Assembly (NCBI GenBank): GCA_021161965.1
Contig: JAGGZP010000091.1
Coordinates: 1 to 14,977 of the forward strand
DNA length: 14,977 bases
Origin: a bacterium
GTDB taxonomy: Bacteria > Patescibacteriota > Patescibacteriia > UBA2591 > JAGGZP01
Direction of reading: 5' to 3'
Part shown: positions 1 to 5,977 of the stretch, piece after piece
How the letters are laid out: every line of letters begins with the position of its first letter
Position numbering within the stretch: position 1 is the first letter of the stretch
Position numbers and translations under genes: made by a program
The notes under the pieces: generated by a model
Database searches by the model: none
Seen by the model: only the letters and a program-made list of their open reading frames with translations
Told to the model about the DNA's origin: nothing

Positions 1-2
1 CT

Positions 3-845
3 AATGAAGATTTAAATGATTATCAAGTTAAAATTGAAATTCCTTACAAAAAAGGAATGCAATCGGATTTTGGTGATTTGCGTTTTACAGAAATTGACGG
101 TCAAGAAATTCCTTTTTATCGCCAATCTTACCAAGAAAATCAGTCAGCAATCTTTTGGTTAAAACTTTCTAATCTTCTCTCAAATTCAGAAAAAGAGATT
201 TATCTCTATTATGACAATCCTTCGGCAACTTACATTAACCAAGGCGAAGATGTTTTTGACTGGTATGATGATTTTGAAAAGGACACTAGAGCAAATTATG
301 AAAATAATGCTGTTCAATGGGTAACAGGTATGCCGCGATTAGTTTTTAATGGAAATATGTATGAAGGAACTTATTACAATAGTTATCTTAACCCAAAAAA
401 TCTTTCTTTAAAAAATTTCTTCTTCCATTTTGATTTAGGCCTGCCATCTGGTAACAATTTATATTTTAAATATCGTTACAAAGATGAAAATAACTATTGG
501 TTAGTAAATTTGCGGGGAAGTAGCTCTTCAATTTCTAACGCGGTACAAGTTTTTAAAGTAATTAATGGTCAAAAAGAGTTGTTGTTAAATAAATGGGGTA
601 GAACTTATTACAAAACATTAGAAATTAAATGTTTTGAAAATGAAAATGAAATTATTATTAAAGATAAAGATGGGAAAATAATAATTGACAAGATTTTTAC
701 TGATAGTAATCTTAATGATTTTGGTGAAGTAAAAATTAGTGGAAATAATGGTGGCGTTTACCAGATTCACGAAAGGGCATTTATTAATTTATTTACCATC
801 CAAAAATATATCCAACCAGAGCCAATAGTAACTATTGAAGAATAA
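3..845 (+). CDS. DUF2341 / concanavalin-like surface protein, 5'-truncated by the window
   Basis: The reading frame is open from the first bases, so the true start lies outside the window; the first in-frame ATG at 57 is internal. The visible N-terminal part matches the DUF2341 pattern: a stretch reading KIEIPY, then DFGDLRFTEIDGQEIPFY, then a WLKLSNLL strand and the signature YLYYDNPSA, ending in a WYDDFE motif. After it come about 190 residues of beta-rich sequence with polar turns, typical of the LamG/concanavalin-like domain that often follows DUF2341. No membrane segment or cell-wall anchor is seen near the C-terminus, which ends in a short acidic tail. In this family such proteins are usually large, secreted and thought to bind glycans or surfaces; that role is inference here. 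The signal peptide, if any, would lie in the missing 5' part. I see no strong terminator directly after the TAA stop. Confidence 0.8.
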   Translation, partial: NEDLNDYQVKIEIPYKKGMQSDFGDLRFTEIDGQEIPFYRQSYQENQSAIFWLKLSNLLSNSEKEIYLYYDNPSATYINQGEDVFDWYDDFEKDTRANYENNAVQWVTGMPRLVFNGNMYEGTYYNSYLNPKNLSLKNFFFHFDLGLPSGNNLYFKYRYKDENNYWLVNLRGSSSSISNAVQVFKVINGQKELLLNKWGRTYYKTLEIKCFENENEIIIKDKDGKIIIDKIFTDSNLNDFGEVKISGNNGGVYQIHERAFINLFTIQKYIQPEPIVTIEE

Positions 846-1084
846 TTTTAGTATTAATTTACTTGTCTGAATCTCGGCTCCCAACAAAAGACAGAATGGT
901 AAATTGTAAGAATATGGCTAGAGTATGGCTAAAATTCGAAAGGTACTAATTAGACATTAGAAATTAGGTTAATTAGAAATTTTGTTTGTCCGCCTGCCTA
1001 CCGGCAGGCAGACATTGTGATTTTTGATTTTTGATTTTTTCTTCGTCCACATAAATTCGCGCGAGTTACTGCTCGGACAAATTT
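846..1084. repeat. Intergenic repeat-rich stretch (AT-rich degenerate repeats, GC palindrome, 7-bp tandem repeat)
   Basis: No plausible gene is seen here. From 947 to about 982 the sequence is built of degenerate ATTAGAAATT-like units. It is followed by a GC-rich inverted repeat (988-1013), then three tandem copies of GATTTTT (1019-1039), then a locally GC-rich patch (1041-1080) holding the palindrome TCGCGCGA at 1057-1064. An inverted 8-mer, TTTGTCCG at 985-992 and CGGACAAA at 1074-1081, brackets the GC-rich portion. I associate such cassettes with Parcubacteria intergenic DNA, but I cannot verify copy number from one window. Confidence 0.6.
988..1013. repeat. GC-rich palindrome, 11-bp arms, TACC loop
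   Basis: The arms 988-998 and 1003-1013 pair over 11 positions with one mismatch (C991 against A1010), around the 4-nt loop TACC. The core is CCTGCC/GGCAGG, which stands out in AT-rich DNA. It may help end transcription of the upstream gene, but the following bases (ATTGTGATTTTT) are not a clean U-tract, so I call it a repeat rather than a terminator. Confidence 0.65.
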
Positions 1085-1085
1085 A

Positions 1086-1113
1086 TTGACAAATTTTAAA
1101 AAATTTCTATAAT
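1086..1113 (+). promoter_or_regulatory. Consensus sigma-70-type promoter for the 236-aa protein gene
   Basis: TTGACA at 1086-1091 and TATAAT at 1108-1113 are perfect -35 and -10 hexamers with a 16-bp spacer. Transcription should start near 1120, about 20 nt before the start codon. The core 1085-1117 is identical to the promoter of the patatin pseudogene (reverse complement of 13972-14004). Confidence 0.85.
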
Positions 1114-1139
1114 TAGAGCGGGTTTAAAAAGGAGGAAAA

Positions 1140-1850
1140 TTGGATATTCAAAAGAAACTTTTAATTGGTTGGATGTCAGAAAGGTTCAAAAAATGGCTAG
1201 AAGAAATTGCTAAAAGTAAAAAAATTGAAGAAAATACAATTCTTGATAAAATAATCTTGACAATTCAAAATATAGAAAAGGAAACAATTGAAGTATTAAA
1301 AATGGAAACAAAAAAGGAGTGTAATCCACCACTATTTATTATTTCCTCTTATCCTCACGAATCTCTTATGGTTAAATTGGCAATACTTGAATCTAAAGAA
1401 CCAGACTTTTTCTGTGATAAAGAAAAAGTTTATAAAAAAATGCCATTTGCCGCCCTTATAATTGAAACAGCAAAATTAAATCAGTTAATTAAAGAATTAA
1501 ATTCTGGATTAATTGTTTATGGTTCCGCGAATGAAATGATTGTCAGTTATTATGACTTAATGATTAGTCGCTTTTTTGAAAATTATCCAAAAACAAAAGA
1601 AAGAATAATTGAGATATTTTTAAAGGTAGTTATTGAGGAAACATTTCATTATTTTTGCTTCCAAACAAATTTGTTCCAAATCGAAGAAATGATCGCTGAA
1701 CAAAAAGAAAAGTTAGCAAAAATATCCAATTTAAACGAAAGACTAGAAAAACAGCAGGAAATTGAAAGAAAATATGGTGTTAAAGAAATAGTTGCACAAA
1801 TTACAAAAATAATTAAGCCAAAAATAGAAGATTTAGTTGTTTCTCTATAA
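1140..1850 (+). CDS. Hypothetical cytoplasmic protein, 236 aa, family not recognised
   Basis: I do not recognise this protein. The TTG start at 1140 is chosen because GGAGG at 1131-1135 sits 4 nt upstream behind a perfect promoter; the next in-frame ATG (residue 12) has no ribosome binding site of its own. The protein is mostly helical and charged, rich in K, E and I, with no signal peptide or membrane segment. Residues 166-170 read EETFH inside a helix-like stretch (IEETFHYF), resembling the metal-binding helix of zinc peptidases but lacking the first histidine of HExxH, so enzymatic activity is not claimed. Residues 180-215 (IEEMIAEQKEKLAKISNLN onward) look like a coiled coil. It is monocistronic, ending at a strong bidirectional terminator. 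The promoter copy shared with the distant patatin pseudogene suggests the two were co-regulated or that promoter DNA was duplicated. Confidence 0.75.
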   Translation: MDIQKKLLIGWMSERFKKWLEEIAKSKKIEENTILDKIILTIQNIEKETIEVLKMETKKECNPPLFIISSYPHESLMVKLAILESKEPDFFCDKEKVYKKMPFAALIIETAKLNQLIKELNSGLIVYGSANEMIVSYYDLMISRFFENYPKTKERIIEIFLKVVIEETFHYFCFQTNLFQIEEMIAEQKEKLAKISNLNERLEKQQEIERKYGVKEIVAQITKIIKPKIEDLVVSL

Positions 1851-1857
1851 AAAAAAT

Positions 1858-1891
1858 AACGCCCTATTTCATTACTGAAAAATAGGGCGTT
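1858..1891. terminator. Bidirectional rho-independent terminator between convergent genes
   Basis: Perfect 12-bp arms (1858-1869 and 1880-1891) enclose a 10-nt loop. On the + strand the stem is followed by TTAAATTTT; on the - strand it is followed by ATTTTTTTTATAG, a strong U-tract. It ends both the 236-aa gene (+) and the recA-MBL transcript (-), whose TAA stop abuts the hairpin at 1892-1894. Confidence 0.85.
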
Positions 1892-2836
1892 TTAAATTTT
1901 CTTTTTTAAAGCCTTTAAAACAACAAAACCTAATGTCGAAGTCGCTGTATGTGATAATCCTTCAGGTTCAATTGCTTTACCAAGTTCAAGTAAAGTAAAA
2001 TCTGGATTTTTAATGATATATTTTCTTGCTTTTTCTTTGTAATCAGATGCATGGGTCAAATATTTTTCTAACAATTTTCTAATTTTTTCTTTTCCTCTAA
2101 TTATTGGCCCGTGACCAAAAGCTAAAATCTCTGGTTCAATTTTAATAATTTTTTTTACCGACCTTATCGCCGCATCTAAATCAGAAGAGGGGGTGTTAAA
2201 AACAAAAATCGGCTGTTTTTTTCTTGGATCAATTAAATCTCCTATAATTAATAACCTCTCTTTCTCAACCCAAAAAGCTGTACTTTCGGGTGTATGTCCC
2301 GGAAGATAAATCACCCGGACTGAAATACCAAGATCAATAATTTCTTTATTCTGAAAACAATGATTAATTCTTGCTTTTTTCCATCGGCCAAAAATTAAAT
2401 CACTTAACCAAATAGCTAGGTGAAATTCAAAAACCGGAACTATTTCTCGGTACCAATAGCCAGCAATTTTTAATTCTCTGCTCAGCATTGCCGCCATCGG
2501 ATCTTTACTTTCCAAAATTGATTTTGCTCGTGGGTGACAACAAATTTTAATTTCCACAGATTTTTTTAAAGTTTTTTTTATTCGTTCTAAAACATAATTT
2601 ATTCCCTCAGCATGATCCGGATGAGCATGAGTTAACCAAATCTCTCTGATTCTTCCCAAATCAACACCATCTTTAACAATGTTTCTTAAAGTTCTCTGCA
2701 AATGTTTACCAGCTTTTGCACCAGGGTCAATTAAAATACAATATCTATCTCCACAAATCAGATAAGTATTACTTGCTGAAGATTTAAATCTTCCTTGGGA
2801 ACCGCGATAAAAATAAACATGGTCAGATATTTTCAA
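1892..2836 (-). CDS. MBL-fold metallohydrolase, 314 aa
   Basis: This is a metallo-beta-lactamase-fold hydrolase. The metal ligands are all visible: the THAHPDHAEG motif at 69-78 (H70, H72, D74, H75), PGHTPEST with H181, GDLID with D200, and FGHGP with H242. The N-terminal SNTYLICGDRYCILIDPG segment is the usual first beta-hairpin of the fold. Residues 110-160 form a longer, tryptophan-rich insertion between the zinc motifs that probably shapes the substrate pocket; the substrate cannot be told from sequence (glyoxalase II-like, lactonase and nuclease members share these motifs). The start is TTG at 2834-2836, supported by a near-perfect Shine-Dalgarno, GGAGGTGAT, with GGAGG at 2846-2850 and 9-nt spacing. 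An out-of-frame ATG within that leader opens only a 6-codon frame. It starts 17 nt after the recA stop and is probably co-transcribed with recA. No signal peptide is seen, so it is likely cytoplasmic. Confidence 0.9.
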   Translation of the reverse strand: MKISDHVYFYRGSQGRFKSSASNTYLICGDRYCILIDPGAKAGKHLQRTLRNIVKDGVDLGRIREIWLTHAHPDHAEGINYVLERIKKTLKKSVEIKICCHPRAKSILESKDPMAAMLSRELKIAGYWYREIVPVFEFHLAIWLSDLIFGRWKKARINHCFQNKEIIDLGISVRVIYLPGHTPESTAFWVEKERLLIIGDLIDPRKKQPIFVFNTPSSDLDAAIRSVKKIIKIEPEILAFGHGPIIRGKEKIRKLLEKYLTHASDYKEKARKYIIKNPDFTLLELGKAIEPEGLSHTATSTLGFVVLKALKKKI

Positions 2837-2853
2837 ACTTCATCACCTCCTTT

Positions 2854-3864
2854 TTAAACATTATATTTTTGTAAAATTTCTTTTTTAATTTCTTTAGCTA
2901 TTTTAATATTTTCTTTCAAAAATTTTTTTGCCGCCTCACGACCAACTCCCATCTTTACGTTGTTGTAACTAAAAGTGTTTCCTGCTTTTTTGATAACATT
3001 ATATTTTATTCCGAGATCAATTAAATCACCTTCCCAAGATATTCCTTCATTATACATTATATCGAATTCGCAAGTTTTAAATGGTGGGGCAACTTTATTT
3101 TTCACTATCTTTACTTTTACTCGATTGCCAATTGTTTCATTTCCTTTTTTAATTTGTTGAGCTCTTTTTATTTCGATTCTTACCGAAGCATAAAATTTTA
3201 AAGCTGTTCCACCAGGAGTTGTCATTGGATTACCAAAAGCAATACCAATTTTATAGCGCGTTTGGTTAATAAAAATAACTGATGTTTTTGTTTTACTAAC
3301 AATGCCAGTCAATTTACGCAAAGCTTGACTCATTAATCTTGCTTGTAAAGCAACATGTTGATCACCCATTTCTCCTTCAATTTCCGCCTTCGGAGTTAAG
3401 GCAGCAACTGAATCAACAACAATAACATCAACACCATTTGAACGAACTAATGTTTCAACAATCTCTAAAGCTTGTTCACCGGTATCCGGTTGAGAAATTA
3501 ATAAATCATTAATTTTTACACCTATTTTTTTAGCATATTCAGGGTCAAGAGCATGTTCTGCGTCAACAAAAGCGGCCACACCACCTTTTTTTTGAACCTG
3601 AGCAATAATTGTCAAGGCTAAGGTTGTTTTTCCACTCATCTCTGGCCCATAAATTTCAATAATTCTTCCGCGAGGTACACCACCAACGCCTAATGCTAAA
3701 TCTAAAGAAAGACAGCCGGTTGATATAGCCTCAACATCTAATTTTTTGGTTTCACCTAATTTCATTATTGAACCTTCGCCAAAACGAGATCTAATTTGTT
3801 CAATTGCCATTTGAGCTGCCTTTTGACGATCGGTTAAAGTTTTATCTTTTTGATTTTGGGCCAT
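2854..3864 (-). CDS. recA: Recombinase RecA, 336 aa
   Basis: RecA forms ATP-dependent filaments on single-stranded DNA and drives homologous pairing and strand exchange. The N-terminal helix region (10-35) is followed by the Walker A motif GPEMSGKT at 73-80, DAEHALDP at 101-108, Walker B VIVVDSVAA at 147-155, and the L1/L2 DNA-binding region ending in FINQTRYKIGIAFGNP and GGTALKFYASVR. Two deviations from E. coli are visible: the P-loop reads PEMS instead of PESS, and the L2 tip reads GNPMTT where Glu207 (GNPETT) is usual, with M214 encoded at 3223-3225. The C-terminal acidic tail of longer RecAs is absent. The gene has its own consensus promoter inside the end of ftsK and a very short leader without Shine-Dalgarno. 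No LexA-type operator is seen near it. The MBL hydrolase gene follows 17 nt downstream. Confidence 0.98.
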   Translation of the reverse strand: MAQNQKDKTLTDRQKAAQMAIEQIRSRFGEGSIMKLGETKKLDVEAISTGCLSLDLALGVGGVPRGRIIEIYGPEMSGKTTLALTIIAQVQKKGGVAAFVDAEHALDPEYAKKIGVKINDLLISQPDTGEQALEIVETLVRSNGVDVIVVDSVAALTPKAEIEGEMGDQHVALQARLMSQALRKLTGIVSKTKTSVIFINQTRYKIGIAFGNPMTTPGGTALKFYASVRIEIKRAQQIKKGNETIGNRVKVKIVKNKVAPPFKTCEFDIMYNEGISWEGDLIDLGIKYNVIKKAGNTFSYNNVKMGVGREAAKKFLKENIKIAKEIKKEILQKYNV

Positions 3865-3883
3865 AATTAATTCTATTGTAATT

Positions 3884-3911
3884 ATTATAATTTATTAATC
3901 TTTTTTGTCAA
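3884..3911 (-). promoter_or_regulatory. recA promoter, -35 inside the ftsK 3' end
   Basis: Read on the - strand, TTGACA (3906-3911) and TATAAT (3884-3889) are both perfect consensus hexamers, 16 bp apart. The -35 overlaps the last codons of ftsK. Transcription should start near 3877, leaving about 12 nt before the recA ATG, with no Shine-Dalgarno in that leader. Confidence 0.8.
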
Positions 3912-5388
3912 TAACCTCATCAGCATCTTTTAAAACCGCTCTTGGCTTTGCTCCATTTGCTGGTCCAATTGTTCCTTCCTCTTCTAATAAATCAAGCAAA
4001 CGTGCTGCTCGGGCGTAACCAATTCGCATTCTTCTTTGTAAAAATGAAGCTGACGCTTTTCTAGCTTGAATTACAATTTTTCTTGCTTCTGGTAATAATT
4101 CATCTTCTTTCAAATTAAATTCCTCTTTATCATTGTCAAAATATGCTTTAGTAACTTCCTCTTCAAATTTTGGCTTCGCAATATTTCTTAAATATTCAAC
4201 AATCCGTTTTATCTCTTGGTCAGAAACATAAGGTGCTTGAAGTCTTTTTGGTTTAGATATATTTGGCGAAATAAAAAGCATATCTCCTCGACCAAGTAAT
4301 TTTTCCGCTCCAGAAAAATCTAAAATCGTCCGTGAATCAATCATTGAAGCAACAGCAAAAGCAATTCTCGAAGTAATATTTGCCTTAATTAAACCAGTAA
4401 TAATATCAACGGATGGTCGTTGAGTAGCCATAACTAAATGAATTCCTGTAGCACGAGCCATCTGCGCTAAACGAACAATACAAGATTCAATTTCTCTTGG
4501 TGCGGCAACCATTAAATCAGCCAACTCATCAATAATTATTGCAATATAAGGTAATTTTTCTTCTGTGTCACGATTAAAACTATCAATATTTCTTTTTTTG
4601 TATTTAGCCATTAAATCAAATCTTCTTTCCATTTCTCTGATTGACCATTTTAAGGCATTAACTGTTTCATTTACATTGGTAATAACCGGTGTTAGAAGAT
4701 GAGGAAGATCATTATAAAGAGTAAGTTCGACCCGCTTTGGGTCAACTAAAATGAAACGCAAATCGTCAGGCGAATTTTGGTAAAGTAAAGCGATAATAAT
4801 TGAATTAAGCATTACTGTTTTACCTGAACCAGTTGCTCCAGCAACAAGTAAATGAGGCATTTTCCCTAAATCAGCCAACCAAATATTCCCAGCAACATCT
4901 TTTCCTAAACCAATTGTTAAATTACTTTTTCTCCTTTTAAATTCCTGACTCTCTAAAATCTCTCTTAATCTTACAACTGCTATTTTTTGATTTGGCACTT
5001 CAACACCTACTAACGATCGTCCCGGGATTGGTGCCTCTATTCTAATTGGATGAGCAGCCAAAGCTAAAGCAAGATCGTTATGTAAACTGGTAATTTGAGA
5101 CAGTTTTACTCCATCAGCTGGTTTAAGAGTGTATTGGGTAACAGTTGGTCCAACCTTTACCTCTCCCATTTCAACATCAATACCAAAATTTTTTAATGTC
5201 CTTTGAATTATTAATTTATTTGCTTTAATGTTTCCGCTGTCCGGAGCTACTGAACCTAACTCGAGTAAATCAAGAGGTAAATTAAATTTTTGTTTCTTAT
5301 TTTTAATTTTTGAAGATAAAATTGGTAATTTTTTGTCAGGCGAAACCTGATTTATTTCTATAATTTCTTTACTTCTTGAGGAATTTTT
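3895..5388 (-). CDS. ftsK: FtsK DNA translocase, C-terminal part (motor and gamma domains), downstream of a frameshift
   Basis: This frame is open from 5388 down to the TAA at 3895-3897. It holds the rest of FtsK: a basic linker, the alpha domain (LPLDLLELG at about 5280-5254, LKNFGIDVEMGEVKVGPTVT around 5193-5140), the motor with Walker A GATGSGKT (4816-4839) and Walker B YIAIIIDELADLM, RLAQMARATGIHLVMATQRPS split across the usual FtsK/SpoIIIE segment, and a C-terminal winged-helix gamma domain (RRMRIGYARAARLLDLLEEE). FtsK pumps DNA at the division septum and helps resolve chromosome dimers. The first ATG in this frame is at 5169, inside the conserved alpha domain; the 73 codons upstream of it contain no ATG, GTG or TTG but are plainly FtsK. 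So this part is not an independent gene. It must be joined to the N-terminal part by a -1 shift at the A7 run 5384-5390; with one added A the whole is 690 aa. Confidence 0.9.
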   Translation of the reverse strand, partial: KNSSRSKEIIEINQVSPDKKLPILSSKIKNKKQKFNLPLDLLELGSVAPDSGNIKANKLIIQRTLKNFGIDVEMGEVKVGPTVTQYTLKPADGVKLSQITSLHNDLALALAAHPIRIEAPIPGRSLVGVEVPNQKIAVVRLREILESQEFKRRKSNLTIGLGKDVAGNIWLADLGKMPHLLVAGATGSGKTVMLNSIIIALLYQNSPDDLRFILVDPKRVELTLYNDLPHLLTPVITNVNETVNALKWSIREMERRFDLMAKYKKRNIDSFNRDTEEKLPYIAIIIDELADLMVAAPREIESCIVRLAQMARATGIHLVMATQRPSVDIITGLIKANITSRIAFAVASMIDSRTILDFSGAEKLLGRGDMLFISPNISKPKRLQAPYVSDQEIKRIVEYLRNIAKPKFEEEVTKAYFDNDKEEFNLKEDELLPEARKIVIQARKASASFLQRRMRIGYARAARLLDLLEEEGTIGPANGAKPRAVLKDADEVIDKKD

Positions 5389-5966
5389 TTAATACCTTGC
5401 TCTGATTTTCTAATTAATTTATTTTTTTTAGCAACTTTTTCTTTTAATGTTTGTAAGAAACTTATTTTTTCTTCCGGAGATATTTTTTTTGTTTTTTTTG
5501 TTTTTATTACTAAGATTGTCAAAAGGACAAAGAAAGCAATAAGTAATAAAAATACAGAAGTCCAAACGCCAAAGAGCTGATTAAAAATCCAGGCAAATGC
5601 ATAACCAACATAACCTCCGCCATAATTTTTCTTTAGAGAATTTTTATCATTGAGAAAAAAAATATGAAACAGTGTTGCTAAAATAAGAACCAAAACTATC
5701 GCTGCATAAATCTTTCTTTTTGAAAGTTTTTTTTCTGGTGTTAATTTCAAAAGATAAAATCCAAAAACTAATAAAACTATAAAAATAGCCCAACTAGACC
5801 AACCAAAAATAATCTGTAGAAAATGAGCTAAATAGTATCCTACTGGTCCAGCAGCATGAATTAACCCTAAAAATAAAATGATTGCCAAAGATATAAGGAT
5901 ACTTCCGGCAATCAATCGATTGCTTTTTATTTCAATTAAATCTTTTTCCTTTTTCCTTTTTTTCAT
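5358..5966 (-). CDS. ftsK: FtsK N-terminal membrane domain (frameshifted from the motor part)
   Basis: This 202-aa frame is the N-terminal anchor of FtsK. After a basic start (MKKRKKEKD) come hydrophobic segments at about 18-40, 43-74, 85-105 and 118-154, matching the four-helix FtsK_4TM anchor that fixes the translocase in the septal membrane, then a lysine-rich linker. The frame ends at TAG (5358-5360), followed at once by a second in-frame stop (TAA). The linker continues naturally in the -1 frame after the A7 run at 5384-5390, about 25 nt before the stop. The ATG lies 11 nt after the rpoC stop with no clear Shine-Dalgarno, so translation probably follows from rpoC. Whether only this short membrane protein is made, or full FtsK by slippage, cannot be decided here. 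Confidence 0.88.
   Translation of the reverse strand: MKKRKKEKDLIEIKSNRLIAGSILISLAIILFLGLIHAAGPVGYYLAHFLQIIFGWSSWAIFIVLLVFGFYLLKLTPEKKLSKRKIYAAIVLVLILATLFHIFFLNDKNSLKKNYGGGYVGYAFAWIFNQLFGVWTSVFLLLIAFFVLLTILVIKTKKTKKISPEEKISFLQTLKEKVAKKNKLIRKSEQGIKKIPQEVKKL
5384..5390 (-). other. A7 homopolymer where the ftsK frame is broken (-1 shift)
   Basis: On the coding strand the context is GGT ATT AAA AAA ATT in the upstream frame. Moving back one base gives AAA AAT TCC TCA, which opens the downstream FtsK frame. A deletion of one A from an original A8, polymerase slippage, or ribosomal -1 slippage (AAA re-pairs perfectly with AAA) would all fit. The total 3895-5966 is 2072 nt, one short of 691 codons, so one extra A restores the complete frame. 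Confidence 0.85.
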
Positions 5967-5977
5967 TCTTTATCAAA

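Noticed and set aside
988..1013. CRISPR-like or terminator interpretation of the GC palindrome
   Set aside because: Only a single copy with no spacer-repeat periodicity, and no clean U-tract on either side.
2975..3160. 61-codon + strand frame inside recA
   Set aside because: It is the antisense shadow of a well-supported recA, with no ribosome binding site or promoter.
3895..5169. The FtsK motor part as a separate gene starting at ATG 5169
   Set aside because: The 73 upstream codons in the same frame are clearly FtsK alpha-domain and linker sequence, so this ATG is internal.
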